Shown: positions 31,707-40,620, numbered from the stretch's first letter. The stretch: DNA of 64,000 nucleotides from Kribbella soli (GCF_004331345.1 NZ_SJJZ01000003.1:868001-932000); one strand, 5' to 3'. Made by a program: numbers and translations. Notes: generated from the sequence alone by a model not told the origin.

Positions 31707-32720
31707 ATGCACTACCGCACGCTCGGCCGGACCGGTATCAAGGTCAGCCCGTACGCCCTCGGCGCGATGATGTTCGGTGCCGTCGGCAACGACGATCGCG
31801 AGGAGTCGATCCGGATCATCCACAAGGCCCTCGATGCCGGGATCAACTTCGTCGACACCGCCGACATCTACTCGCACGGCGGCTCGGAGGAGATCGTCGG
31901 CGAGGCGCTGAAGGGCCGCCGGGAACACGTCGTGCTGGCCACCAAGTCACACCTGCCGATGGGCGACGACCCGAACCAGCGCGGCAACTCGCGGCGCTGG
32001 ATCACGACCGCGGTCGAGGACTCGCTGCGCCGGTTGCAGACCGACCACATCGACCTCTTCCAGATGCACCGCCCGGACCCGGAGACCGACATCGAGGAGA
32101 CCTTGTCGGCGCTGACCGACCTGATCCGCAGCGGGAAGGTCCGGGCGATCGGTACGTCGACGATGCCGGCCAGCGAGCTCGTCGAGGCGCACTGGGTCGC
32201 GGAACGCCGTGGCCTCGAGCGGTTCCGCACCGAGCAACCGCCGTACTCGATCCTCAACCGCGGGATCGAGCGCGAGGTGCTCCCGGTCGTGCAGAAGTAC
32301 GGGATGGGGGCACTCGTCTGGAGCCCGCTCGCCCAGGGTCAGCTCACCGGACGGGCGCCGGCGGACCTTCGGCGTACGGCGATGTTCCGGCACATGTCCG
32401 ACCAGCGGCGGCTCGAGATCGTCGAGCAGCTGATCCCGGTCGCCGACGCGGCCGGGCTCAAGCTGACCCATCTGGCGATGGCGTTCGCGATCGCGCACCC
32501 GGCGGTCACGTCCGCGATCATCGGTCCGCGCACGATGGAGCACCTGGACGACGCGCTGGCCGGCGCCGACGTCGTGCTCGGTGACGACGTTCTCGATCAG
32601 ATCGACAAGATCGTCCCACCGGGCACCGACGTCGGCCGCCTCGACATGGACTACGACACACCGGCCATCCTCAACCCGGCCCTGCGCCGGCGCCCGGTCG
32701 ACGATCGCTCTGCCGCTTAG
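31707..32720 (+). CDS. Aldo/keto reductase
   Basis: 337-residue AKR with the full catalytic set: D and Y in NFVDTADIYSHGGSEEIVG, Lys in VVLATKSHLP, His in LFQMHRPDPE. The cofactor motif is IIGPRTMEHLDDAL. This is the YajO/Tas-like branch, an NADPH reductase of aldehydes or sugars. AAGGAGG lies 8 nt before the ATG. The divergent XRE-MmyB regulator probably controls it. Overlaps the convergent GH76 gene by 4 bp. Confidence 0.92.
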   Translation: MHYRTLGRTGIKVSPYALGAMMFGAVGNDDREESIRIIHKALDAGINFVDTADIYSHGGSEEIVGEALKGRREHVVLATKSHLPMGDDPNQRGNSRRWITTAVEDSLRRLQTDHIDLFQMHRPDPETDIEETLSALTDLIRSGKVRAIGTSTMPASELVEAHWVAERRGLERFRTEQPPYSILNRGIEREVLPVVQKYGMGALVWSPLAQGQLTGRAPADLRRTAMFRHMSDQRRLEIVEQLIPVADAAGLKLTHLAMAFAIAHPAVTSAIIGPRTMEHLDDALAGADVVLGDDVLDQIDKIVPPGTDVGRLDMDYDTPAILNPALRRRPVDDRSAA

Positions 32721-34588
32721 TTGTAGGTAGCGCTCACGTGGTAGACCCGGCCGCCCCAGCCGTCGTCCGGGAAGGAGTCGGAGATCCGGACGTACCCGGT
32801 CTTGGCTGATCCCAGGTGCGGCGTCAGGTCGAACGTCCGGACCGCCTTGTTCTCGCCGTCGTGGTACGGGGTCGTCTCGGTCGCCACCGTGGTCCAGTTC
32901 TGCCCGTCGCCGCTGACCTGGACGACAAACTCATTGTCGATTGTCAACGATACGGATGCCGACGTGGTGTCGGACGGGAACGGGAAGCGGTAGACGAAGT
33001 ACGAGTGCCCGTCGGCGAACCGGTTCTGTACGCCGTTGCTCTGCGACCCGTCCGCGTCCCACAGCCACGGGGTTTCGGCTGCCGTACCGGTGTCGAAGTC
33101 GGCCGTGTGCGCGATGAGGATGTCGGACCGGGTCGTGAACGACAGTTGCGATCCGGACGTCGCCGACGCGGTCACCGAATGCAGGCCGTCCGGCGTACCC
33201 GCGGGAATCGTCACGTCGAGGTCGACGGACGTGGCCACGGGTACGGCGTTGCCGCGAGTCGTCAGCGTCACGGTCGTCCGGCTCGGCGTGACCGTCCAAC
33301 CGGACGGGGCCGTTGCCTGGACGACGGCCTGAATCCGGTCACCCACCGGACCGGTGGCCTCTACGTCGACCTTCACCTTGACGTGGGTGGCGCTGCCGGT
33401 CGCGGGCATCACCACAGGCAGGGCCGGATCGGTTGTCGCGGACAACGATCGCACCGGCGGCGTCTGCGGTACGGCGGCGATCAGGGCACTCAACGCACTG
33501 GCCTGGGTACGCCAGTCGAAGACGTTCGGGGTCGCGCCGGCCCACCGCTCGCCGAGCCGGTCGGCCGCGTCGTGGTTGTTGTCCCAGATCGTGGCGGCCT
33601 GCTGCGCGACGAAGTCGGTGTAGCGACGGTCGTGCGTGGTGTCGGCGAGATCGGTCCAGTAGCGCATGAAGATGCCCTTGAACTGCTTGCCGTTGTCGTC
33701 ACACGTGCGGCCCGGCGCATCGCAGGCCTCCGTCAGGACGCCGTCGGTGACGAGTCCGCCCGGAGCGATCGCGGCGTCCGCCAGCCGCCGGACCGTGGTG
33801 AGCAGTTCGGGGTCGCGGGTCGCGCGCCACAGCTCGAGGCCGGCGCCGATCGCAAGGCCCTGGTTGTAGCTCCAGACTGTGTCGCCGTTGCTCTCGCAGT
33901 TGCTCTTCAGGCCGTCGTTGACCAGGCCGGCGGAGTTGATCATGCCGCTGCCGGTGAACCAGTTCCAGCCTTCCTGCGCACGGCCGAGCCAGCGCTTGTC
34001 GTGCGGCAGGCGGTTGTGCAGTTCTGCGGTCAGGCGGATCCAGAGTCCGTTGGTGACGGCGTTCTTGTAGGTGCGTTCGCCGTCCCACCACACTCCCCCG
34101 CCGCACGAGCTCGGGTCCCAGTAGCCCTCGACGTACTCCGCGATCGTGATCGCCATGTCGAGGTACTTGCGGTTCTTGGTCAGGTCGTACGCCTGGATCC
34201 AGGTCAGGCCCCACCACTCGGAGTCGTCGATGGCGCGGCTGGTGAAGTTGCCGAGCAGCGGATCGCCGGACAGGTACCCGGCCGGGAACACGCCCTTGTC
34301 CTTCTCGAACGTGTTGTCCAACTGCCCCAGGTAGCGCCGGTCGCCGGTGCGCTGCATGTAGTCGCCGATGGTCTGCAACGCGACCGCGGAGTTCCACCAG
34401 CTCGACGGGAACCAGGCCTTGTTCGGCTCGTACGAGCCCATCAGTACGTCGGCCGCGACACGGGCCCGCGCGGTCGCCGTCGCACCGGCGGACCCACCGG
34501 CGGCACCGGCGGGCTGTGGCACGAGAGCCGCGGCGAGCAGGATCGCCCCGGCCGTCAGAACCTTCAGAATCTGCACACGACGATTCAC
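32717..34588 (-). CDS. Secreted glycoside hydrolase family 76 (alpha-1,6-mannanase type) with C-terminal binding domains
   Basis: 623 residues from GTG 34588, with GAGGAG 5 nt upstream. Signal peptide 1-29 (ILKVLTAGAILLAAALVPQPAGA). GH76 (alpha/alpha)6 domain spans about 40-400, with the catalytic Asp pair D121/D122 in AIDDSEWWGLTW and WSYNQGLAIGAGLELW. Next comes a NEW3-like immunoglobulin-type domain (about 420-510) and a galactose-binding-like C-terminal domain ending GWGGRVYHVSATYN, probably carbohydrate binding. Substrate: alpha-1,6-mannan of fungal or yeast walls, from family knowledge. A LacI-like palindrome upstream suggests sugar control. No transporter is adjacent. Confidence 0.9.
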   Translation of the reverse strand: MNRRVQILKVLTAGAILLAAALVPQPAGAAGGSAGATATARARVAADVLMGSYEPNKAWFPSSWWNSAVALQTIGDYMQRTGDRRYLGQLDNTFEKDKGVFPAGYLSGDPLLGNFTSRAIDDSEWWGLTWIQAYDLTKNRKYLDMAITIAEYVEGYWDPSSCGGGVWWDGERTYKNAVTNGLWIRLTAELHNRLPHDKRWLGRAQEGWNWFTGSGMINSAGLVNDGLKSNCESNGDTVWSYNQGLAIGAGLELWRATRDPELLTTVRRLADAAIAPGGLVTDGVLTEACDAPGRTCDDNGKQFKGIFMRYWTDLADTTHDRRYTDFVAQQAATIWDNNHDAADRLGERWAGATPNVFDWRTQASALSALIAAVPQTPPVRSLSATTDPALPVVMPATGSATHVKVKVDVEATGPVGDRIQAVVQATAPSGWTVTPSRTTVTLTTRGNAVPVATSVDLDVTIPAGTPDGLHSVTASATSGSQLSFTTRSDILIAHTADFDTGTAAETPWLWDADGSQSNGVQNRFADGHSYFVYRFPFPSDTTSASVSLTIDNEFVVQVSGDGQNWTTVATETTPYHDGENKAVRTFDLTPHLGSAKTGYVRISDSFPDDGWGGRVYHVSATYN

Positions 34589-34634
34589 ACGATCTCCTCG
34601 AGATGCTTCATGGCGGCTCGGCTCACCGAGGTTG

Positions 34635-34644
34635 GAAACGTTTC
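34635..34644. promoter_or_regulatory. LacI/cre-like palindrome before GH76 gene
   Basis: GAAACGTTTC, a 10-bp perfect palindrome centred on CG, 46 nt upstream of the GH76 start codon. The form fits LacI-family operators and its position fits the promoter region. The regulator is not identified. Confidence 0.45.
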
Positions 34645-34735
34645 GAGAACGTATCGTCGTCGCCCCCGACAACGCTGTCAATGCCTCACGACGACCAGCC
34701 CGCGAGACACTCAAAGTCGACCAACCAAGTGGACT

Positions 34736-34748
34736 TAACCTTCTTTGC
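34736..34748 (+). promoter_or_regulatory. -10 element of a probable leaderless promoter
   Basis: TAACCT at 34736-34741 with 7 nt to the ATG at 34749; no ribosome-binding site between. Confidence 0.55.
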
Positions 34749-35798
34749 ATGACTTTTCTCTGGTACATCCCGAACCAGGTCGACCCCGGTCACCGCGGGG
34801 ACGACGCCGTCCAGGGACACAACAGCATCGAGCGGCTGACCGAGCTGGCCCGACTCACCGAGAACCACGGGTGGTCCGGCGCGCTGCTCGGCACCGGCTG
34901 GGGCCGGCCCGACACATTCACGGTCGCGACCGCGCTGGGCGCGCGGACCACGACATTCCAGCCGCTGGCCGCGATCCGGCCCGGGTACTGGCATCCCGCC
35001 CACTTCGCGTCCGCGGCGAGCACGCTCGACCAACTGACCGGCGGGCGGCTCCTGGTCAACATCGTCTCCGGCCAGGACAACCTCGCGGCGTACGGCGACA
35101 GCGAGGGCGACCAGCCGCAGCGGTACGCCCGGACCAAGGAATTCCTCCAACTGGTACGGCGCCTGTGGACCGAGGAGGACGTGACCTTCGCCGGCGAGTA
35201 CTTCTCCGTCACCGGCTCCACGGTCGCGACGCGTCCCGTCGTACGGGATGGCCGTCCGCATCCCCGGTTGTACTTCGGTGGCGCGTCGGACGCCGCGCAA
35301 CGGGTCGCCGCGACGGATGCCGACGTACAACTGTTCTGGGGTGAGCCGCTGGACGGGGTCGCCGCGCGGATCGCACGGCTGCGGGAGCTGGAGAACGAGC
35401 TCGGTCGCGAGCATCCGCCGCTGGAGTTCGGGCTGCGGATCACCACGCTCGTCCGCGACACCACCGAGGAGGCCTGGACCGACGCCGAGGCGAAGGTCGC
35501 GAAGATGGCCGAAACGCACGGATCGCGGGACAAGCGCTGGTTCAAGGCGGTCGGCCAGCAACGCCTCCTCGACCTGGCCGAACGCGGCGAGGTGCTCGAC
35601 GACAACCTCTACACCGCTCCCGGCAAGTACGGCGGTGGCGGCGCCGGCACCACGTGGCTCGTCGGCTCCCCCGACGACGTAGCCAAGTCCCTCAACAAGT
35701 ACCGCGACCTCGGCATCACCCACTTCATCCTCTCCGACACCCCGTACCGCGAAGAGATCATCCGCATCGGCGACCAGCTCCTCCCTTTGCTGTCCTGA
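34749..35798 (+). CDS. LLM-class flavin-dependent monooxygenase, SsuD-like
   Basis: 349-residue bacterial-luciferase-fold enzyme. It resembles alkanesulfonate monooxygenase: MTFLWYIPNQVDPGHRGDD start, AAIRPGYWHPAHFASAASTLDQLTGGRLLVNIVSGQ, GEYFSVTGS, RLYFGGASDAAQRVAA and the C-terminal ITHFILSDTPYREEIIRIGDQLLPLL. It needs FMNH2 from a separate reductase, none of which is adjacent. Substrate may be an alkanesulfonate or a similar small compound. ATG 34749 sits 7 nt after TAACCT. The gene stands alone with its own promoter. Confidence 0.9.
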   Translation: MTFLWYIPNQVDPGHRGDDAVQGHNSIERLTELARLTENHGWSGALLGTGWGRPDTFTVATALGARTTTFQPLAAIRPGYWHPAHFASAASTLDQLTGGRLLVNIVSGQDNLAAYGDSEGDQPQRYARTKEFLQLVRRLWTEEDVTFAGEYFSVTGSTVATRPVVRDGRPHPRLYFGGASDAAQRVAATDADVQLFWGEPLDGVAARIARLRELENELGREHPPLEFGLRITTLVRDTTEEAWTDAEAKVAKMAETHGSRDKRWFKAVGQQRLLDLAERGEVLDDNLYTAPGKYGGGGAGTTWLVGSPDDVAKSLNKYRDLGITHFILSDTPYREEIIRIGDQLLPLLS

Positions 35799-35934
35799 CG
35801 CGTGTCGGAGCGGTCGAACCCCGGGGCTGATTGGATGGGTTTCATCGCTTGACGGACGCATGCCGAGTGTGATCGGTTGATTACCGAGCGCCAACGGTGG
35901 GTATGTGGCGCTGTGAGGCATGTGAGGAGCACAG

Positions 35935-36822
35935 ATGGTCGAATATCTGCCCCGGTCCGCGTGGAACGCGCGCCCGCCGAACGGTGGACCGGGCAACCTG
36001 ACCGTGTCGCGGGTCGAAGGCGCGGTCATCCACTGGCCAGGGACCGGATCGACGAGTGTCATCCACTCCAAGGCGGCCGTCGCGTCCGCGTTGCGTGGCT
36101 GGCAGGACTACCACATGGACACCCGCGGCTGGTCGGACATCGCCTACCAGGTCGCGGTCGACCAGGCCGGCCGGGCCTGGACGCTGCGCGGTCTGCGGAC
36201 CCAGTCAGGCGCCAACGGCGACACCGACGTGAACGAACGGTACGGCGCGGTTCTGCTGATCCTGGTCACCGGGGAGCAGCCGTCGGCCGCGATGAAGGCG
36301 ACCACCCGCGGGGTGATCGCCGACTTCCGCAGAATCTATCCCCGCGGTACGGCGATCCGGCCGCATTCCGCCGTACGCCCGGAGCCGACCGACTGCCCCG
36401 GAGACCCCGCCCGCGCCGCGATCGCTCGCGGCGAATTCACCCCAGGCCACTCGGAGGACGACGACATGACCCCGGCCCAGATGCAGGAACTGAAGAACTT
36501 CATCGAGGCCCGGACGCAGGCCTACGCGCTGTGGACACACCGGCAGCTGCGTAAGGACCTGTCCGCGGTGGTGAAGGCGTACGCGCTCGACATCAAGAAC
36601 TACGAGCGCCAGACCGACGCCGCCGACGCCGCCCGCGCCGCCGCCGCGGTCTGGGCGACCGCCCCGAGGAGCCTGCAGGTCGACGGCACCCCTGCCGTGG
36701 ACGAGCCGGCCGCGCCGGACCCGAACGCCGATCCGGACCTCAGCCTCCCGGACCTCGACCCGTTCCCGGACACGCCCGCCGAGGAGGCACCGGCCTCCAA
36801 CGGCGACCAGCCGACTGCCTGA
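35935..36822 (+). CDS. PGRP / amidase_2-type peptidoglycan hydrolase, endolysin-like
   Basis: 295-residue protein. Residues 1-165 form an N-acetylmuramoyl-L-alanine amidase_2/PGRP domain with zinc ligands H33 (AVIHWPGT), a His in the IRPHSAVRP loop and Cys in TDCPGD. The fold markers YLPRSAWNARPP and GWSDIAYQVAVDQAGRAW are clear. No signal peptide is present, which resembles phage endolysins. A helical linker (MTPAQMQELKNFIEARTQAYALW) and an acidic Pro-rich tail follow. GTGAGGAG lies 6 nt before the ATG. No other phage genes are nearby; it may be a domesticated lysin. Confidence 0.82.
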   Translation: MVEYLPRSAWNARPPNGGPGNLTVSRVEGAVIHWPGTGSTSVIHSKAAVASALRGWQDYHMDTRGWSDIAYQVAVDQAGRAWTLRGLRTQSGANGDTDVNERYGAVLLILVTGEQPSAAMKATTRGVIADFRRIYPRGTAIRPHSAVRPEPTDCPGDPARAAIARGEFTPGHSEDDDMTPAQMQELKNFIEARTQAYALWTHRQLRKDLSAVVKAYALDIKNYERQTDAADAARAAAAVWATAPRSLQVDGTPAVDEPAAPDPNADPDLSLPDLDPFPDTPAEEAPASNGDQPTA

Positions 36823-36835
36823 TCCTGACGCTCCG

Positions 36836-37741
36836 TCAACGCCCTGCGGCCTTCAGAACCCGCAGGGCGTTGAGCGTGATCATCTCGTTCGGTCCGCTGC
36901 GCCCCCAGTCGACGACTTCCGGCGTACGGTTGCCGCCGATCGGACCCCACAACGGCGTGCCCGCGTTCCACCGTCCGTCCGGGCGGCGCCGGCGCTCCAA
37001 CTCGTCCAGTGCGTCGGTGGCTCGCTCGTCCTTCCCCAGCCCGAGCCGTGACAACACGAGCAGGGCCTGCAGGATGTCGTAGTGCCAGTACGGCGGATAG
37101 CTCGGGCGCAACCACCGCGTGTTGATGACCTCACCGGTCGACAGGCTGCGGAACAGCCGGTGTTCCAGGAACAACTCCCCGGCCCGAAGCGCGGCATCCC
37201 GGGCCGCTGCCTCGCCCGTGACTCGGTAGTACTCGTGGAGTCCCCAAGCAGCGGCAAGCGACTCATGGAACGACGACCGCCGGCCGGACGCACTCCGGTC
37301 GCAGTTCCAGCCGCCGTCCGGCCACTGCCACTCGATCAAACCTTCCGCCAACTGCTGCAGCCGCGGATCGGCAGCCATGCCGAACCGGCTGCAGGCGCCG
37401 AGTGTATTGCCCTCGACGGACGCGCACCTGCGCACCAGCCTGTCGATGACAGTCACGCCGTGCTTCAACGAGCGCATGACCTCGGCCAGGTCGTACTCGG
37501 CCGCCGCCACCGCCCGCGGCTCCTGCGCCGGAACGTCCAGCTCCGCCAGGGAAACTATCCGCCAGTGGGCGCCGGTCCACTTCTTGTACGCCCGCTTGTC
37601 CGCGCAGGCGTCGGTCAGCAATCGACTCACGATCGCCCCGCTCAGCACGTCCTCCGCGTGCTCCTCCCCCAGCAGGTCCCGTCGGGCCATCCCCCGAACC
37701 GCCGGCTCCCCTGACTCCAGTAGCCACGCCACCGCATCCAT
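36836..37741 (-). CDS. Alpha/alpha-toroid protein, squalene-cyclase/prenyltransferase-like
   Basis: 301-residue soluble protein of unknown function. Two QW-like motifs are visible (EWQWPDGGWNCDRSASG and RRRRPDGRWNAGTPLWG), as in terpene-cyclase and prenyltransferase toroids. The cyclase DxDD acid motif is absent, so cyclisation is unlikely. The N-terminus (MDAVAWLLESGEPAVRGMARRDLL) resembles proteins annotated as squalene cyclase-like in actinomycetes. Stand-alone gene, convergent with the PGRP gene. Confidence 0.75.
   Translation of the reverse strand: MDAVAWLLESGEPAVRGMARRDLLGEEHAEDVLSGAIVSRLLTDACADKRAYKKWTGAHWRIVSLAELDVPAQEPRAVAAAEYDLAEVMRSLKHGVTVIDRLVRRCASVEGNTLGACSRFGMAADPRLQQLAEGLIEWQWPDGGWNCDRSASGRRSSFHESLAAAWGLHEYYRVTGEAAARDAALRAGELFLEHRLFRSLSTGEVINTRWLRPSYPPYWHYDILQALLVLSRLGLGKDERATDALDELERRRRPDGRWNAGTPLWGPIGGNRTPEVVDWGRSGPNEMITLNALRVLKAAGR
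36837..36872. terminator. Hairpin between convergent genes
   Basis: Perfect 13-bp stem CAACGCCCTGCGG / CCGCAGGGCGTTG with a 10-nt loop, 15 nt after the PGRP stop codon. It includes the last codons and stop of the toroid gene, so it codes for protein and may also end plus-strand transcription. Confidence 0.55.
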
Positions 37742-37793
37742 CCACCCATTCTGGACCGATGGTTCGGCGATTGTCGGTGGGAGCTGGTTGGCT

Positions 37794-38105
37794 GTGCCGG
37801 TGGATCTCGAAGAGCTGACAGCGCGGTTGGAGAAGATCTCGGTCGGGTACGGCGAGCAACTGGGCTTCGACCGCGACCCGGACTGGTTCCTGCTGAAGCT
37901 CCAGGAGGAAGTCGGCGAGCTGACGCAGGCCTATCTCCAGCTCACCGGCCGCGCGCGAGCCAAGGGTGCGACGCCGGACGACATCCGCGCGACGTTCCAC
38001 CAGGAGTTCGCCGACGTACTCTGCCAACTCCTCCTCTTCGCCCACCAGCACCAGGTCGACCTCCCGGCAGAGGTCGACCGAAAGTGGCTTCGCTACGAGG
38101 CCTGA
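37794..38105 (+). CDS. MazG-like nucleotide pyrophosphohydrolase
   Basis: 103-residue all-alpha NTP pyrophosphatase. The EExxE motif is QEEVGELTQAYL, the ExxD motif HQEFADVLCQLLLFA. These bind the magnesium needed to hydrolyse NTPs or similar nucleotides. GTG 37794 has GGTGGGAG 9 nt upstream; a GTG two codons later is the alternative. Single-domain length fits house-cleaning MazG-like proteins. Overlaps the convergent HAAS gene by 13 bp. Confidence 0.85.
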   Translation: MPVDLEELTARLEKISVGYGEQLGFDRDPDWFLLKLQEEVGELTQAYLQLTGRARAKGATPDDIRATFHQEFADVLCQLLLFAHQHQVDLPAEVDRKWLRYEA

Positions 38106-38665
38106 TCGGCCGGCTGCACCTTGGCGGGCGCCTTTGCCGCCAGCACCATGCCGACCAGCACGGCAACCGTGATCAGGATGTCAACTGTCATGCTCAGCGC
38201 CAACGGCGGCTGGACGGTGACCTCCATCCCGAGCAGAACGGCGTACGCGAGCGGCCAGCTGAGCGTGCCGAGGAGCTTCCACGCGACGGTCCAGCGGTTC
38301 GACGACCACAGCATCCCGATGCCGATCACGTAGGCGATCATCGGCACCCAGGTGCCCGGCAGGTACGGACCGAAGAACACCAGCGCGAGGGCGACCATGT
38401 CGCTCGGGCGCAGCTTCGGTGGGACCTCCACCAGGACCAGACCCTCGGTGGCCGCAGCAACGATCTCTTGCGGGTCGCCGAGGCGCTGCAGGATCTGCCG
38501 GATCTCGCTCTCCGAGGAGGCACCGGCCGCGCGCTCCTCGGCGATGTGCGCCTTCATGTCGTCGATCAGCTCGGTCCGGCGCGCTGCCGGCAACGCCTCG
38601 GCTGCCTTCGCCAGCTCGTTCAGGTACGCGTCGACCAGGCGATCGCTGTCCAGTTCCATGTTCAT
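38093..38665 (-). CDS. HAAS-domain membrane protein (PadR partner)
   Basis: 190 residues. The N-terminal HAAS helical domain (about 1-75: LVDAYLNELAKAAEALPAARRTELIDDMKAHIAEE ... IRQILQRLGDPQEIVAAA) is followed by four membrane helices (LALVFFGPYLPGTWVPMIAYVIGIGMLW; LLGTLSWPLAYAVLLGM; SMTVDILITVAVLVGMVLAA). Such proteins are typically encoded right after a PadR regulator. The ATG overlaps the PadR stop by 4 nt, so translation is coupled. They are thought to modulate the PadR-controlled response; mechanism unknown. Confidence 0.82.
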   Translation of the reverse strand: MNMELDSDRLVDAYLNELAKAAEALPAARRTELIDDMKAHIAEERAAGASSESEIRQILQRLGDPQEIVAAATEGLVLVEVPPKLRPSDMVALALVFFGPYLPGTWVPMIAYVIGIGMLWSSNRWTVAWKLLGTLSWPLAYAVLLGMEVTVQPPLALSMTVDILITVAVLVGMVLAAKAPAKVQPADQAS

Positions 38666-39003
38666 CCCCGTCTCCCACTCTGCAAGATCTTGTCGACCGA
38701 GGTGCAGAACCGTTGCCAGTCCGCGGTGAACGCAGCCAGCGCCTGGCTGCCCTCGGCCGTCGATGTGTAGTACCGCCGCGGTGGCCCGGACTCTGACTCG
38801 CGCCAGCTCGTCTCCACCAGGCCTTCCCGTCGTAGCCGGGCCAGCAGTGGGTAAATCGTCCCCTCGGTGGTCACCAGACCGTCGACCTCGCCCAGCGCCT
38901 TCACCAACTCGAAACCGTAACGAGGCTCTCCCTGCAACAGCGCCAGGACGCAGAACTCCAGCGTCCCGCGCCGCAGCTGGGTGAAGACCTTCTCCGCTAC
39001 CAT
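38662..39003 (-). CDS. PadR-family transcriptional regulator
   Basis: 113 residues from ATG 39003. Winged HTH: RRGTLEFCVLALLQGEPRYGFELVKALGEVDGLVTTEGTIYPLLARLRREGLVETSW, then the PRRYYTSTAEG wing and a C-terminal dimer helix. A palindrome AGGTACCT at 39012-39019, 8 nt upstream of the start codon, may be its operator. Co-translated with the HAAS membrane protein. Confidence 0.9.
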   Translation of the reverse strand: MVAEKVFTQLRRGTLEFCVLALLQGEPRYGFELVKALGEVDGLVTTEGTIYPLLARLRREGLVETSWRESESGPPRRYYTSTAEGSQALAAFTADWQRFCTSVDKILQSGRRG

Positions 39004-39054
39004 GCGATACAAGGTACCTGCTCGCGCCAAGAACCTGCAACCACCTCTGACCGG

Positions 39055-40620
39055 TCAGGCGGTTTTGGGGCGGACCGAGAACATCAGCATCAGCACGACG
39101 GACGGGATCACCACGACCCAGAGGCTGCTGAGGTTGAACAGCACCGGCGCCAGACACACGACCAGGAGGTCGAAGCCGCGGGCCGGCTGGGAGAACAGGC
39201 CGGGCGGGATCGCGCCCATCGGGGACGTGACCAGCGGTCCGGCGTACGACGGCGGCCGGGCGGACGCCTGCCGGACGGTACCGGAGATGACCGCGGCGAC
39301 CACGGCGAAACTGGAAGCCGCACTGCCGATCGCGGGATAGGCGCAGGCCGCCCAGACGATCGTGAACAGGCCGGGGACGACCGCCATCACGATCCGCAAC
39401 TCGCGGAGATCCCAGCCGAGTGCGCGCACGAGTCCGGTGGAGCGGCAGGCGGTGCGGAGTCCGTCGAGCATCGGCCGTACGGCGATGAAGCCGGCGATCG
39501 CGGCCGCTATCGGTACGAGGACGTGGAAGCCGGCGCCGTGGACCGCGTACGGGACAACCAGCAGCCCGAACGCGACCGCGATCCGGCGCGGCCAGCGCAG
39601 GATCCGATGGAACTCGCGGTGCACGATCGCGGCCCCGTCCGCACCCCGACCGCGCCGGGAACGCACCCGCCCCTTCAACCGCCAGTGCCGCCCCGCGATC
39701 ACGTCCCCAAGCATGCTGACATCAAGACTGCTAGCCGCCCCCGCGAGCCCGGCCAGCAACTCACCCCCAGCAATCACGCTGACCCGCCCGAGCCGATCAA
39801 GCGTCCGCGAGGCAAGCATCGCCAACCCAACACACACCACGACCGCCACGACGCACAACAGCAGCAGGTACAGCTGACCTGAAGTCACCCCGCCTGCCTC
39901 GCGAACCGCGCCGATGTGCAGCGTCGGATGGCCGTAGGTGTCGATCACTTGGTTGGTGAAGCGGTCCTCGCCTGGGCGGAACGCCAGGAGCACCGTCGGG
40001 ATCACGGCGGCGGCCAGCAGCACGTCCGAGACCCGCAGTGCCCATCGCGAGCGCCTCCCACTCTGCTGTGCCCATACCGTTGCGACTGCGGCGCAGACGA
40101 GCACGGCGCCGATCAGTACGGCGGCCTCGATGACGTCGAACCACGGCTCGCCGAGCAGGGCCCAGATGACTGCGCCGGCCACGACCCCGATGACCGCGAC
40201 CGAGGCCATCACCAACCGGTACGCCGGCCTCAGCAAGGACGATCGGTTCACCGGGGTCGCCAGCAGCCAGAACCCAGTCGCCCGCGACGCCGACACCGGG
40301 CCTACCGCGAGCAGCACCCGGATCGTGGTTGCCAGCAGCAACGGTATGACGATCCACGGCAACCACGAGGTCAGCTGTCCGCACGTCCACGAGGTGCAGG
40401 TCGCGGCGTTCGAGTTCAGATGCCGTACGACGTTCCCGCCGGTCGCCCCGACCATCGCCAGGGTGAACAGGACCAGGTACACGTCCTCGAAGACCTCCCA
40501 GAACGACCGATCCGCGTGCTGCCGCCGCGTGGTCCGCATCCACGACCGCAGCGCCCGCGACGACGGGATCGTCCCGAAGTCCGAAGGATCGAACCGCACC
40601 GGCCCGTCGGCAGCGCTCAT
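39055..40620 (-). CDS. ABC exporter membrane subunit (DUF6297-like)
   Basis: 521-residue membrane protein with about ten hydrophobic helices, for example VYLVLFTLAMVGATGGNVV, LPWIVIPLLLATTIRVLLAV, LVMASVAVIGVVAGAVIWALL and SSLWVVVIPSVVLMLMFSV. A central cytoplasmic segment contains WRLKGRVRSRRGRGADGAAIVHREFHRILR. I recognise the family only as an actinobacterial ABC permease-like group paired with a small ATPase. ATG 40620 overlaps the ATPase stop by 4 nt. Substrate unknown. Confidence 0.78.
   Translation of the reverse strand: MSAADGPVRFDPSDFGTIPSSRALRSWMRTTRRQHADRSFWEVFEDVYLVLFTLAMVGATGGNVVRHLNSNAATCTSWTCGQLTSWLPWIVIPLLLATTIRVLLAVGPVSASRATGFWLLATPVNRSSLLRPAYRLVMASVAVIGVVAGAVIWALLGEPWFDVIEAAVLIGAVLVCAAVATVWAQQSGRRSRWALRVSDVLLAAAVIPTVLLAFRPGEDRFTNQVIDTYGHPTLHIGAVREAGGVTSGQLYLLLLCVVAVVVCVGLAMLASRTLDRLGRVSVIAGGELLAGLAGAASSLDVSMLGDVIAGRHWRLKGRVRSRRGRGADGAAIVHREFHRILRWPRRIAVAFGLLVVPYAVHGAGFHVLVPIAAAIAGFIAVRPMLDGLRTACRSTGLVRALGWDLRELRIVMAVVPGLFTIVWAACAYPAIGSAASSFAVVAAVISGTVRQASARPPSYAGPLVTSPMGAIPPGLFSQPARGFDLLVVCLAPVLFNLSSLWVVVIPSVVLMLMFSVRPKTA

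Noticed and set aside
32816..34738. A 640-codon plus-strand frame across the GH76 gene
   Set aside because: Arg/Val-rich protein without motifs, whereas the minus strand codes for a complete signal peptide, GH76 and binding domains.
35935..36822. Prophage region around the endolysin-like gene
   Set aside because: No integrase, terminase, capsid, tail or attachment-site repeats are visible on either side.
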